DNA of 64,000 nt from Subtercola lobariae (GCF_014640255.1 NZ_BMGP01000006.1:62001-126000); one strand, 5' to 3'; positions 1 to 10,193 are shown, counted from the first letter of the stretch. Numbers and translations: made by a program. The notes: generated by a model from the letters alone, not told the origin.

Positions 1-302
1 TATTCGGCGGTCACCCGCTGAAGGTCGGCGAGTCGCTCGGCGGCCAAGTCGGAGTCTTGCGTCTCTCCGGCGCTCACAGCGTCGAGAAAGCTGAGGTCGT
101 CTGCGTTGAATTCGCCGTCGCCCACTGTCTCCCCCTCTTCTGCTGCCTCGGAATAGCCTTCGTCATCGTCTTCGCCGCCGGTCGGCACCTCGACATCGGG
201 CCCTTCGGCCTCGATGAACGAGGCGTCGTCGCCTATCGGCTCGCCCTGACCTGACTCATCATCGCCCTGGTTGTTGCCGTGCTTTGATTCGTCTTCGGTC
301 AT
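1..302 (-). CDS. grpE: GrpE, nucleotide exchange factor of DnaK (N-terminal part only)
   Basis: This is the first roughly 100 codons of a gene running off the left edge of the window. Translation begins MTEDESKHGNNQGDDESGQG and continues with a long acidic Asp/Glu/Gly-rich tail, then reaches LAAERLADLQRVTAEY, which matches the start of the GrpE helix (the usual form is ERLADLQRLQAEYANYR). GrpE speeds ADP release from DnaK in the cytoplasm. The ATG lies only 2 bases after the dnaK stop, so the two are co-transcribed in the usual dnaK-grpE order; dnaJ and hspR would be expected further left, outside the window. Identification rests on the operon position plus this short stretch. Confidence 0.88.
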   Translation of the reverse strand, partial: MTEDESKHGNNQGDDESGQGEPIGDDASFIEAEGPDVEVPTGGEDDDEGYSEAAEEGETVGDGEFNADDLSFLDAVSAGETQDSDLAAERLADLQRVTAE

Positions 303-304
303 GG

Positions 305-2173
<1,869 letters not shown>

Positions 2174-2239
2174 GTGCTTTACTCCTTCTTGGCCTTGCGG
2201 CCGGCTAAAGATGTCTCAGACCCATGTAGCTGATGAGTA

Positions 2240-2260
2240 CTTGAGTCTTATACGCTCAAG
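2240..2260. promoter_or_regulatory. HAIR element 1 (HspR operator) of dnaK
   Basis: CTTGAGT-N7-GCTCAAG, one mismatch from the HspR-associated inverted repeat CTTGAGT-N7-ACTCAAG known from actinobacterial dnaK operons. It overlaps the predicted -10 box of the dnaK promoter, so HspR bound here would block RNA polymerase. Confidence 0.9.
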
Positions 2261-2286
2261 TTTACCAGGCGAGCATCCGGTGTCAA
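2259..2286 (-). promoter_or_regulatory. Predicted dnaK promoter
   Basis: On the minus strand a perfect TTGACA (2281-2286) is followed after 16 bases by TAAACT (2259-2264). It sits between and partly within the two HAIR elements, about 85 bases upstream of the dnaK start. The match to the housekeeping sigma consensus is good, but the start site is inferred, not known. Confidence 0.65.
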
Positions 2287-2301
2287 GTCGAAAAGGCAAA
2301 A

Positions 2302-2322
2302 CTTGAGCTACGTCGACTCAAG
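2302..2322. promoter_or_regulatory. HAIR element 2 (HspR operator) upstream of dnaK
   Basis: CTTGAGC-N7-ACTCAAG, again one mismatch from the HAIR consensus, with symmetry extended by flanking AA/TT. It lies just upstream of the dnaK -35 box and only about 45 bases from the divergent transporter start, so it could also affect that gene. Confidence 0.88.
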
Positions 2323-2366
2323 TTTCAATACACCTGTGGTTTACCCGTGAACTGTACTGTGTGCAC

Positions 2367-3698
2367 ATGACTGCAACGGCGGCAGGCGATACCGAGCCCA
2401 CCACGATCATCCCCCGTTCACACGTACTTTCCTGGGGGCTCTGGGATTGGGGCAGCTCGGCACTCAACGCGGTGGCGACCACGTTTGTGTTCACGGTCTA
2501 CCTCACCGGCAACAGCACGAATCACCCGTTCGGCGACGTGGATTCTGTTTCGGCGATGCTGGGTGCCACGTTGGGTGTGGCCGGTTTCATCGTCGCCGTG
2601 CTCGCTCCCATTACCGGCCAACGCTCAGACGCTTCGGGTCGTCGCAAGTTCTGGCTCGCCGTGAACAGCTACATCGTGGTGCTCATTCTGGCACTCATGT
2701 TCTTCGTGCAAGCCTCGCCGAACTACCTCTGGCTCGGGCTGCTGCTGCTGGCTGCCGGCACGCTGTTCTTCGAGTTCGCTCAAGTGAACTACAACGCGAT
2801 GCTGCTCAGCGTGTCGACAAAACGCACCATCGGCAAGGTCAGCGCGTTCGGCTGGTCGATGGGCTACTTCGGCGGCATCGTGTTGTTGCTGATCGTGTAC
2901 TTCGGTTTCATCCACCCCGATGTGGGGCTCTTCGGGGTGACGAGCGCAAACGGACTCTCGGTTCGGGTGTCGATGCTCATCGCTGCCATCTGGTTCGGCA
3001 TCTTCGCGTTGCCCGTTCTGCTCGCCGTTCCCGAATACCACGTGCCCGAGAAGGTGGCGCGCCCGAAGGTGAGTTTCTTCGGCTCGTATGTGCGGCTAGG
3101 CCACGACATCGCCCGGCTGTGGCGCACCAGTCGGCAGACTCTGTACTTTCTCATCGCCAGTGCGGTGTTTCGCGACGGACTGGTCGGAGTCTTCACCTTC
3201 GGTGGCGTCTTGGCCGCCGGAACCTTCGGGTTCTCTCCGAGCGAAGTAATTATCTTCGCTATCGCGGCAAACGTGACCGCCGGTATTTCGACGGTACTTG
3301 TCGGTCGGCTCGATGACCGCATCGGCCCGAAGCCCGTCATCGTGGCCGCTTTGGTGGGCCTCGTCGTCTGCGGAACGGCGGTATTCCTCCTCCATGACGC
3401 GGGTCAGACCGCGTTCTGGATCTTTGGGCTCGCGCTCTGCCTCTTCGTGGGGCCGGCACAGTCGGCTAGCCGGTCGTTTCTCGCGCGGCTTATTCCGGCA
3501 GGGCGCGAGGGTGAGATCTTCGGCCTCTACGCCACGACCGGCAAGGCCGCAACCTTTCTCGCCCCCACGGCATTCGCCGTCTTCGTAGCCATCGGCGGTG
3601 AGCAGTACTGGGGCATCCTCGGCATCGTACTCGTGCTCGCCATCGGCCTCGTCGTGCTCATCCCGGTGTCAGCCAAACCCGCCACCGTCGCACCCTGA
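2367..3698 (+). CDS. MFS transporter of the UMF1 / Atg22-like family
   Basis: 443-residue integral membrane protein with about twelve hydrophobic segments. The opening HVLSWGLWDWGSSALNAVATTFVFTVYL, with its WD-W-S-A pattern just before the first membrane span, is typical of the UMF1/Atg22-like branch of the major facilitator superfamily. The late segment GPAQSASRSFLARLIPAGREGEIFGLYATTGK is also characteristic of that family. Substrate is unknown; fungal Atg22 exports amino acids from the vacuole, but that cannot be carried over. I use the ATG at 2367; a GTG two codons earlier is possible, and neither has a clear ribosome binding site. It is divergent from dnaK and ends 6 bases from the carotenoid operon, tail to tail. 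Confidence 0.88.
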   Translation: MTATAAGDTEPTTIIPRSHVLSWGLWDWGSSALNAVATTFVFTVYLTGNSTNHPFGDVDSVSAMLGATLGVAGFIVAVLAPITGQRSDASGRRKFWLAVNSYIVVLILALMFFVQASPNYLWLGLLLLAAGTLFFEFAQVNYNAMLLSVSTKRTIGKVSAFGWSMGYFGGIVLLLIVYFGFIHPDVGLFGVTSANGLSVRVSMLIAAIWFGIFALPVLLAVPEYHVPEKVARPKVSFFGSYVRLGHDIARLWRTSRQTLYFLIASAVFRDGLVGVFTFGGVLAAGTFGFSPSEVIIFAIAANVTAGISTVLVGRLDDRIGPKPVIVAALVGLVVCGTAVFLLHDAGQTAFWIFGLALCLFVGPAQSASRSFLARLIPAGREGEIFGLYATTGKAATFLAPTAFAVFVAIGGEQYWGILGIVLVLAIGLVVLIPVSAKPATVAP

Positions 3699-3704
3699 CC
3701 CGCG

Positions 3705-4601
3705 TCAGAAGGTGCCGACGAGGTAGAAGCCCGGCAAGGGTGTGATGACCCAGTACCAAATGAGTAGCAGGGTGACGAGAAAGCCTGTGGCGAAGTTCAG
3801 GTAGAGAAAACGGTGCCAGCCGGCGTTGGCTCGTTCGGCATCCGCATCGGTGATCGACCAGAAGGGCAGCACGCTGAGCGCGTACGGCACGGCGAGCAGT
3901 GCGGCGAGCGGCCCGGGCCACGTGGTGAAGAGCATCAGGATGCCGCCGAGAACGTAGGCGAAGAACGCGAAACGCACGGTCTGGCGACCGCCGATGACGG
4001 TAGCGATAGAGGCGATCGAAGCCTCGCGGTCTGCCACGATGTCTTGCACGGCGCCGAAGGCGTGGCTGGCGACTCCCCATAAGAAGTAGGCGGCGAGCAG
4101 CGCCCAGAGTGCGGGCGTGAAGAACGCTCCCGCCAGAACGAGGCCATAGACAGCGGGGCTCACGAAGTGTGTGCTCGAGGTGAGCGAATCGACGAACGGG
4201 CGCTCTTTGAACCGCAGCTTCGGCGCACTGTAGGCGATTACGGCGAACACGCTGATGGCGAGCACCAGCCACGACAGCGGTGAGCCCACGATGACGAGGT
4301 AGACGAGAAACGGGATGTTCGTGGCCGCCGCCGCGATCAGAGTGGGTCTGTGCAGCTTTCGGCTGAGCACCGCGCCCTCGACGCCGCCCTTGCGGGGGTT
4401 TCTGAGGTCGGATTCGTAGTCGAAGACGTCATTGATGCCGTACATGGCGAGGTTGTACGGAATCAGAAAGTAGAGGGTGCCGAGCACGAACGTGAGGTCG
4501 ACCTCGCGGGTCGTGAGCAGGTAGCCGGCCGCGAAGGGAAACGCAGTGTTGATCCACGAGAGCGGTCGCGACGAGAGCAGCACCTGGCTGAAGGTGCTCA
4601 C
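3705..4601 (-). CDS. crtEb: Lycopene elongase / prenyltransferase (CrtEb-type, UbiA superfamily)
   Basis: 298-residue polytopic membrane prenyltransferase. The first Asp-rich motif is NDVFDYESDLRNPRKGG (NDxxDxxxD), and a second Asp-rich region AVQDIVADREASIASIAT lies in the middle; both bind Mg-diphosphate in UbiA enzymes. In C50 carotenoid pathways CrtEb/LbtBC-type enzymes add dimethylallyl units to both ends of lycopene, giving flavuxanthin-like C50 products. It is the last gene of the operon, with a GTG start overlapping the crtYf stop (GTGA), so it is translationally coupled. The combination with two small cyclase subunits immediately upstream matches the crtYe-crtYf-crtEb order of Corynebacterium glutamicum. 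Confidence 0.93.
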   Translation of the reverse strand: MSTFSQVLLSSRPLSWINTAFPFAAGYLLTTREVDLTFVLGTLYFLIPYNLAMYGINDVFDYESDLRNPRKGGVEGAVLSRKLHRPTLIAAAATNIPFLVYLVIVGSPLSWLVLAISVFAVIAYSAPKLRFKERPFVDSLTSSTHFVSPAVYGLVLAGAFFTPALWALLAAYFLWGVASHAFGAVQDIVADREASIASIATVIGGRQTVRFAFFAYVLGGILMLFTTWPGPLAALLAVPYALSVLPFWSITDADAERANAGWHRFLYLNFATGFLVTLLLIWYWVITPLPGFYLVGTF

Positions 4602-4918
4602 CGCTTCACCGCCCCATCACGTGCACGTCGCGCAGGCAGCAACGCCCAGAGCGCGGGCAGCAGCAGCACGGCGCCGAGCGCGTAAGCGAAGTCTTCGAGC
4701 GGGGCCACGCCGATGAACACTCCCGAAATGAGTGCTCGGTTGTACCCCACCAGGCCGATCGAGATCATCACATTGTCGAAAACCGCGGTGATGACGAGCA
4801 GAACGACGGCCGTGATGACGAGCGGCAGCATCCGTGGGCGGCGACGCACGACGCGAGCGATCACGGCGAGCAGCACCGCGGCGGCGAGAAAGAACGCGTT
4901 GAGGCCCCAATACGTCAT
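4598..4918 (-). CDS. crtYf: C50 carotenoid cyclase subunit (CrtYf-type)
   Basis: 106-residue protein with three predicted membrane helices. The conserved segment DNVMISIGLVGYNRALISGVFIGVAPLEDFAYAL, with PLEDFAY, is the signature of the small lycopene cyclase domain also found in CrtYe and in fungal and archaeal cyclases. It works as a heterodimer with the preceding subunit to form the ring ends of C50 carotenoids such as decaprenoxanthin. Its ATG overlaps the upstream stop by 4 bases (ATGA), and its own stop overlaps the crtEb GTG. The e/f assignment is by operon order and length, so the two subunit names could be exchanged; which ring type is made cannot be read from the sequence. Confidence 0.88.
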   Translation of the reverse strand: MTYWGLNAFFLAAAVLLAVIARVVRRRPRMLPLVITAVVLLVITAVFDNVMISIGLVGYNRALISGVFIGVAPLEDFAYALGAVLLLPALWALLPARRARDGAVKR

Positions 4919-5289
4919 GACGCTTCCCCGTGATCGCGCCGGGGCTCAGGATGCTCGGCAGCGGTGCGTTCGGGAGCGAACCGCTCGAGCATCCGCCCGA
5001 CCGCCGTGAAGAGGTTCATGGTGAGGTAGCAGAGCAGGGCGAGAAAGAAGAGCTCTTCAAGGGGCAGCTCGCGGGCCACGACGATGCCGGTCATGAAGCT
5101 GGTTTCGCCGCGAAAGAAGATGCCGAGGTTGATGCCGGCCGCGTCCCAGCCGAGAAAGAACAGCACGCCTACGGCGAGCACGATGGCCGCGCGGCGCGCG
5201 TCACGCCAGAAGAAGAGGTGAAAGCGGCGATCGAGCAGCACCATTCCGGTGAGGGCGACGAGCAGGCCGAGCAGGTAGAGAACGCCCAT
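4915..5289 (-). CDS. crtYe: C50 carotenoid cyclase subunit (CrtYe-type)
   Basis: 124 residues, starting MGVLYLLGLLVALTGMVLLD. It has the paired motifs of the cyclase family: DRRFHLFFWRDARRA, GWDAAGINLGIFFRGETSF and the acidic PLEELFFLALLCY, the counterpart of PLEDFAY in the next subunit. I place the start at 5289, where the ATG overlaps the crtI stop by one base (TGATG); the reading frame extends upstream, but that part is an out-of-frame shadow of crtI and has Arg-rich shadow composition. Together with CrtYf it should cyclise the elongated lycopene derivative in the membrane. Confidence 0.88.
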   Translation of the reverse strand: MGVLYLLGLLVALTGMVLLDRRFHLFFWRDARRAAIVLAVGVLFFLGWDAAGINLGIFFRGETSFMTGIVVARELPLEELFFLALLCYLTMNLFTAVGRMLERFAPERTAAEHPEPRRDHGEAS

Positions 5290-7535
5290 CAGGCCGAGTC
5301 GGGTTCGGCGGCGGTGGCCGGTTCGGCCGCGGTGGCCGGTTCGGCGGCGGCAGGCGCGGCGGCGGCAGGCACGGTCGCCGAAGCCGGTCCGGCGACAGGT
5401 GCGGTGGCCGAAGCCGGTCCGGCGGCCGCGGCCGAGTCGGGTTCGGGTGCGCGCGCCTCGTCGCGCAGCGTCAGGGGCGGCTCGGGCAGAGCCGTGGTCG
5501 AGGTGTCGCCGCGCAGGCGCTTGATGACGAGTTCGGCGCTGATGAGACACATGGGCAAGCCGATACCCGGAATGGTGGAGCCGCCCGCGTAGTAGAGGCC
5601 CTTCACCTTCTTACTCACGTTGCCGGCGCGAAAGAACGCGCTCTGGCCGAGAGTGTGGGCGGGGCCGAGGGCGGTGCCATTCCAGGCGTTGAGGTCTGCC
5701 GCGAAATCGGCGGGCCCCACGGTGCGGCGAACGGTGATGCGTGAAGCGAGATCAGGGATTTTCGCCCAGCTCGCGATCTGCGCAATGGCTTCGTCGGCGA
5801 TCGCCTCGACCTGCGGTGATCCGCTGCCGTCTTCGCCGCCGTGCCCGATGCCGGGGTCGGCCGGAATCGGCACCAGCACGAAGAGGTTTTCACTGCCTTC
5901 GGGCGCCACCGAGGCATCCGTCGCGCTCGGCCGACAGACATAGATCGATGCGGGGCTCGGCACCGAAGTCTGCCCGCGGGGGCCGAGGCCCGCGGGGCCG
6001 GTCTTTCCGAAGATTTTTGTGAAGTCGGCCTTCCAGCTCTTCGTGAAGAACAGCGTGTGGTGCAAGAGCTCAGGCAGCTCGCCCGACACCCCGAGATAGA
6101 TCAGCACGGCGCTCGGGCCGGCCACCTTCTTCTTCCAATAGCTCGCCGGGTAGGTTTGCAGTTCAGGCAGCAGCATGGTGGTCTCGACGTGCTCGAGGTC
6201 GGCGGCCGCCACCACGATGTCGGCGTCGAGCGAGTGGGCCGTTCCTGCCTCGTCGAGGTACTGGATGCCCGAAACGCGGGCCGGCACCGCACCGGCCTTC
6301 GAGGCCGCCTCGCTCATCGCGGGTTCGTCGCCGCCGGCAACGCCAACGCCGACAGTCGTGCCCGCGCCCTCGCCGCCACCGCCCGCTGTGCTCGCGCGCG
6401 ACGCATCGGCTCCCGGCGCACCCGCACCGCTCACCCTTTGCGCGCTCGCGCCACCGTGCCGCACTGGGTCGTAGTCGACCTCGCCCGACAGCACCCGCCG
6501 CAGCTCGTCGCGGTCGAGCACGTTCGTGTCGAACTCGTGCGTGTCGTAGTCGTACGGGCCTGGTTCGGGCTCGGGATGCGCGGCGGCTTCGACCTCGTCA
6601 TCGGTCGTCACGATGCGGGTCACGCTGGCATCGGTGATGATCTCGACCCCGGCGTCGACGGCGAGCTTCTCGATCGTTTCGATGACGGTGTTCAGGCCGC
6701 CCTGCGGGTAGAGCACCCCATCATCGAGGTCGAGATGGCTCATCAGGTGATACATGCTCGGAGTGGAATATGGCGACGACCCGAGAAACACGGCCGGGTA
6801 GCCGAGAATCTGCAGTAGCCGCGGGTCACGCACAGTGCGCCCCGCGAAGCTGTTCAAAGACTCGACGAGCAGCCGCACCAGCCGCGGCGAACGCCGCGTG
6901 ACCGGGCCTTTCAGAAGCGGGCGCAGATCTTCGAAGGTGGAGTACAAGAAGTACTGCTTGGCCAGATCGTAGGTTTCGGCGGCCGAGTCGAGATACCCGG
7001 CCATGCGCACACCCGAGCCGGGCTCGAGTGACTCGAACAGATCGAGGTTCTCTTCGCGCGAGGCCGCGATGTCGATGGCGTTGTACTCGTCTTGAAACAG
7101 CACCCGGTAGCCCGGGTCGAGCTTCTGCAGGTCAAGTTGATCGGCGGCGGTCGTGCCCATCAGCCGGTAGAAGTGGTCGAACACCTCAGGCATCAGGTAC
7201 CACGAAGGCCCCGTGTCGAACCGAAAGCCGTCTTTCTCCCACAAACCCGCTCGACCGCCGACCGCGCTCTGCTTCTCGACGACCGTCACGCGGTAGCCCT
7301 CGCGGGCGAGCAAGCCCGCCGCGGCAAGCCCGCTGATGCCGGCGCCGATGACGACGGCGTGCGGCTTGGCGGAGCCGAGCACGTCATCGAAGGCGTCACC
7401 CTCGATCAGCCGGGCGATCTCGACCGTTTCTGAACCGTCGATCTCGACGAGTCGAGTGATCTCCACCGTCTCTGCCTGATCTGGCGGCACTGCTTCGTCG
7501 AAGTCAGGGTTAGCGCGCGGGTCGTCTGCACTCAT
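5289..7535 (-). CDS. crtI: Phytoene desaturase CrtI, enlarged by low-complexity insertions
   Basis: FAD-dependent desaturase converting phytoene to lycopene. The dinucleotide-binding motif is VIGAGISGLAAAGLLAREGYRVTVVEK at about residues 62-88, followed by GGRAGLWEKDGFRFDTGPSWYLMP. The C-terminal FAD motif is GLYYAGGSTIPGIGLPMCLISAELVIKR. At 748 residues it is some 200 longer than usual CrtI (about 500-550). The excess is a 58-residue acidic N-terminal extension, an internal Gly/Ala/Ser-rich insertion of roughly 100 residues (around 320-420), and an Ala/Pro-rich C-terminal tail with repeats of the PASATAPVAG and EPATAA type. The core looks complete and the frame is open throughout, so it is probably active. 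The start overlaps the crtB stop by 4 bases. Confidence 0.95.
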   Translation of the reverse strand: MSADDPRANPDFDEAVPPDQAETVEITRLVEIDGSETVEIARLIEGDAFDDVLGSAKPHAVVIGAGISGLAAAGLLAREGYRVTVVEKQSAVGGRAGLWEKDGFRFDTGPSWYLMPEVFDHFYRLMGTTAADQLDLQKLDPGYRVLFQDEYNAIDIAASREENLDLFESLEPGSGVRMAGYLDSAAETYDLAKQYFLYSTFEDLRPLLKGPVTRRSPRLVRLLVESLNSFAGRTVRDPRLLQILGYPAVFLGSSPYSTPSMYHLMSHLDLDDGVLYPQGGLNTVIETIEKLAVDAGVEIITDASVTRIVTTDDEVEAAAHPEPEPGPYDYDTHEFDTNVLDRDELRRVLSGEVDYDPVRHGGASAQRVSGAGAPGADASRASTAGGGGEGAGTTVGVGVAGGDEPAMSEAASKAGAVPARVSGIQYLDEAGTAHSLDADIVVAAADLEHVETTMLLPELQTYPASYWKKKVAGPSAVLIYLGVSGELPELLHHTLFFTKSWKADFTKIFGKTGPAGLGPRGQTSVPSPASIYVCRPSATDASVAPEGSENLFVLVPIPADPGIGHGGEDGSGSPQVEAIADEAIAQIASWAKIPDLASRITVRRTVGPADFAADLNAWNGTALGPAHTLGQSAFFRAGNVSKKVKGLYYAGGSTIPGIGLPMCLISAELVIKRLRGDTSTTALPEPPLTLRDEARAPEPDSAAAAGPASATAPVAGPASATVPAAAAPAAAEPATAAEPATAAEPDSA

Positions 7536-8470
7536 CGAGGCTCCTTCGAGAGGGGCGGGCGGGGCTGAAGTGGCGAGCTGACCGGCACACGGTGCTGCGG
7601 CGTCGGTGGCAGTCGCCCTGCCGCGGCCGACGCCGCGATACGGAGCTTCACCGGGTTCGGCACCCGAATGCGCGTCTCGGCCAGCACCGCTGCTGGCGTC
7701 GAGCGCAGCCGAACGGTCAGCTCGGCGAACAGGCCCTGCGCGAGAGCAACCGCGCGCCGGCTCGACGGCGGCAAGTCGCCGAGCACCGCCCGTGAGATAC
7801 GCAGATCGTTGTCGATGTCGTCGAGAATCGCGGCCTTCGACTCCTCGCTGAACGTCGACACGGTGACGCCCGGAAAGTAGCTGCGGCCGAGCCCCGCGAA
7901 ATCCGCGGCGAGGTCACGCAAGAAGTTGATCTTCTGAAAGGCAGCGCCGAGGTGACAGGCTCCGTCGACGAGGGCGGCTCGCCGAACATCCGCAACTATA
8001 TGCCCGTGCAGGAATGTAGCGAGGCACATCAAGCCCACGACCTCAGCTGAGCCGTACACGTAGCGGGCGAAGCTCTCGGGGGTGTGCTCGACCTCGGTCA
8101 GATCTGCCCGCATCGAAGCGAAGAACGGCTCCACGAGTTCAGCGCCGAACGACACCTCGCGAGCGGTGAGCGCGAACGCGTGCACCACGAGATTCGTGCT
8201 GTAACCCACCGCGATGGCGTCGAGCGTCTCGTGCTCGAGGGTCGACAGCAGTTTCGCAATGTCATCGGGCGCCAGTTCGGCCGATGCCGCGACCCCGTCG
8301 ACGACTTCGTCGGCCAGCCGCACGAGCGCGTAGATGTTCGAGACGTGCTGTCGCACCTCACCCCCGAGCAGGCGCGAAGCCAGCCCGAACGACGTGCTGT
8401 ACCGGCGAATGACGATGCTCGCGGTCTCGATGGCCACCGTGTCGTAGAGCGTGCGCGCGGCCGACGTCAT
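7532..8470 (-). CDS. crtB: Phytoene synthase CrtB
   Basis: 312-residue squalene/phytoene synthase that condenses two geranylgeranyl diphosphates to phytoene. The first Asp-rich site is LVRLADEVVDG and the second is INFLRDLAADFAGLGRSYFPG; both bind the diphosphate-Mg clusters. The N-terminus IRRYSTSFGLASRLLGGEVRQHVSNIYALVR is typical. I start at the ATG at 8470, which overlaps the crtE stop by 4 bases (ATGA); the longer open frame upstream lies inside crtE and is a shadow. The C-terminal 20 residues are Pro-rich and not conserved in the family. Confidence 0.95.
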   Translation of the reverse strand: MTSAARTLYDTVAIETASIVIRRYSTSFGLASRLLGGEVRQHVSNIYALVRLADEVVDGVAASAELAPDDIAKLLSTLEHETLDAIAVGYSTNLVVHAFALTAREVSFGAELVEPFFASMRADLTEVEHTPESFARYVYGSAEVVGLMCLATFLHGHIVADVRRAALVDGACHLGAAFQKINFLRDLAADFAGLGRSYFPGVTVSTFSEESKAAILDDIDNDLRISRAVLGDLPPSSRRAVALAQGLFAELTVRLRSTPAAVLAETRIRVPNPVKLRIAASAAAGRLPPTPQHRVPVSSPLQPRPPLSKEPR

Positions 8471-9555
8471 CGCACCCTGTCGAGAACAGAGTCGATCACC
8501 GGGCGAAACTCGACCCGTGCCGCCTCGGGCAGAGCTGGCGAATCGAGGGCGGCGGATGCTCTGCTCGCGTACTCGCGCGCCAGATCTTCGGCGTACTGAC
8601 GTGCTCCGCAGTCTTCGAGCGCGGTGCGCACCACGCCCGCTTGTGCCCTCGTCAGGTCGGGCAGGCCGAGCCAGCGCGAGATCTCGATCCACTCGGGGCG
8701 AGCCGAGGCGTACGCGATGAGCGCGGTGCGCTTGCCCTCGCGAAGGTCGCCGATGGTCGTTTTGCCGGTGGCGGCTTCGTCTCCGAAGACGCCGAGCAGA
8801 TCATCCACCAGCTGATAGGCGATGCCGATGTTGCGGCCGAACATCGCGAGCGCCGAGACGGCCTCTTCGGGCGCGCCCGCCAGCACGGCGCCAGCCTCGA
8901 CCGGCGCTTCGAACGAGTAGACGGCCGTCTTCAGTCGTTCCATGTCGACGACTTCGTCGACCGTTGGCATTGACTTGAGCTGAGAGAAGTCGACGTCGAG
9001 CAGCTCTCCTGCGGCCGACGCGAACATGGCTTCATCGAAGATGTCGTGCAGCCGGGTGCGCATCTCGTCGCCAACGCCCGCCTTGTCGATCATGCGGAAC
9101 GCGTTGAACAGGGCGAGGTCACCGGCGATCACGGCCACCGAAAGCCCGCGATGCTCGGCGGCCGGCACCGGAATGCCCGCTGTTTGAGCGAAGTCACGGT
9201 AGACGCCAGACACGTTGACGCCGCCGCGCCTGATGAAGTCGCGGTCGATCACGTCGTCGTGCACGATGAGCGCGGTGTGCAGCAGTTCGAAGGCCGCCCC
9301 AACGTGTGCGGCGGCCTCGTGATCGGTGCCGCCCAGAGCCTCGTACGCACCCATCACCATGGTGGGCCGAAAGCGCTTGCCGCCCGCTGAATTGCGTTCG
9401 AGCGTCTGCCAGAGGGTCAGGTACCGCGGGCCGACCGCGCTCGCCCGACTCTTGGCGAGGCTGAAGAAGCGGTCGAGCACAGCATCGACCTGACTCTGTC
9501 GGCGCTGCGCCTCGACGACGAGGTCGTATGGGTCCACTCTGCGAGCGTAACCCAC
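8467..9555 (-). CDS. crtE: Geranylgeranyl diphosphate synthase CrtE/IdsA-type
   Basis: 362-residue trans-prenyltransferase making the C20 precursor of carotenoids from isopentenyl diphosphate. The first aspartate-rich motif is LIVHDDVIDRDFIRRGG (DDxxD) and the second is YQLVDDLLGVFGDEAATGK. GKRFRPTMVMGAYEALGG upstream is the substrate-binding GKRxRP segment. It is the first gene of the carotenoid operon and is divergent from idi. The start given is the GTG at 9555; a second GTG six codons in (before DPYDLVVEAQ) is about equally likely, since neither has a clear Shine-Dalgarno sequence. Confidence 0.93.
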   Translation of the reverse strand: MGYARRVDPYDLVVEAQRRQSQVDAVLDRFFSLAKSRASAVGPRYLTLWQTLERNSAGGKRFRPTMVMGAYEALGGTDHEAAAHVGAAFELLHTALIVHDDVIDRDFIRRGGVNVSGVYRDFAQTAGIPVPAAEHRGLSVAVIAGDLALFNAFRMIDKAGVGDEMRTRLHDIFDEAMFASAAGELLDVDFSQLKSMPTVDEVVDMERLKTAVYSFEAPVEAGAVLAGAPEEAVSALAMFGRNIGIAYQLVDDLLGVFGDEAATGKTTIGDLREGKRTALIAYASARPEWIEISRWLGLPDLTRAQAGVVRTALEDCGARQYAEDLAREYASRASAALDSPALPEAARVEFRPVIDSVLDRVR

Positions 9556-9598
9556 GGTGCCAAAAGATCCGCTGAAGCCGTCAAGCCCTTGCGCTCGG

Positions 9599-9626
9599 AT
9601 ACCTGAACTGCTCTGCTGAAAGGTAT
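9599..9626. promoter_or_regulatory. Inverted repeat in the crtE-idi divergent region
   Basis: ATACCT (9599-9604) and AGGTAT (9621-9626) form a 6-bp inverted repeat with a 16-base spacer in the 116-base region between crtE and idi. In related bacteria the crtE promoter is controlled by a MarR-type regulator (CrtR) that senses GGPP, so an operator here is reasonable, but this repeat is short and could be chance. No crtR gene is adjacent. Confidence 0.25.
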
Positions 9627-9671
9627 GCTCGGCTGGCTGTGAAAGGCGTCGCGAAGCGGGAAGAAGGTGCC

Positions 9672-10193
9672 ATGACCCTCACCAACGAACAGGTGGTGCT
9701 GCTGTCTGACGCCGGGCTGCCTATCGGTGTCGCCGACAAAGCGCTCGTGCACACCAGCCACACCGCGTTGCACCTCGCTTTCTCGTGCCATATTTTCGAC
9801 GAAGCCGGGCGCATCCTCGTCACCCGGCGAGCGCTGACCAAGCGCACGTGGCCGGGCGTGTGGACCAACTCGTTCTGCGGCCACCCGGGGCCCGACGAGG
9901 GAATGGAGTCGGCCGTGCGCCGCCGCGCTGCAGCCGAGCTCGGCGTGACTCTGGCTTCGCTCGAACTCGCGCTGCCCGATTTTCGCTACCGTGCCGTCGA
10001 CGCCTCTGGCGTGGTCGAGAACGAAATCTGCCCGGTGTATGTGGCGACGCTGACGGATGCTCTGGCGCCCAACCCCGACGAAGTAGCCGAGACGCAGTGG
10101 GCCGAGCCGTCGCGTCTGCTGGCCGCCATCGAGGCGACCCCGTGGGCGTTCAGCCCGTGGCTGTCGCTGCAGCTGCCGCAATTGCTCGGCTAG
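9672..10193 (+). CDS. idi: Isopentenyl-diphosphate delta-isomerase, type I (Nudix fold)
   Basis: 173-residue enzyme interconverting isopentenyl and dimethylallyl diphosphate. Key features are the WTNSFCGHPGPDEGMESAVRRRAAAELG stretch, containing the active-site Cys (SFCGHP) and the modified Nudix box, and the ENEICPVYVA segment with catalytic Glu. The ATG at 9672 is chosen because GAAGAAGG lies 4-5 bases upstream; an earlier GTG in frame lacks this. Divergent to the crt operon, it supplies both the starter for CrtE and the C5 units used by the C50 elongase. It ends directly against the convergent HAD gene. Confidence 0.95.
   Translation: MTLTNEQVVLLSDAGLPIGVADKALVHTSHTALHLAFSCHIFDEAGRILVTRRALTKRTWPGVWTNSFCGHPGPDEGMESAVRRRAAAELGVTLASLELALPDFRYRAVDASGVVENEICPVYVATLTDALAPNPDEVAETQWAEPSRLLAAIEATPWAFSPWLSLQLPQLLG

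Noticed and set aside
5289-5550. Upstream extension of crtYe to 211 residues
   Set aside because: The extra part is an out-of-frame reading of crtI's Ala/Pro-rich tail with an Arg-rich shadow composition; the ATG at 5289 overlaps the crtI stop as in the rest of the operon.
7532-8692. Longer crtB start inside crtE
   Set aside because: The first 74 residues are a shadow of crtE; the family start MTSAARTLYD at 8470 overlaps the crtE stop by 4 bases.
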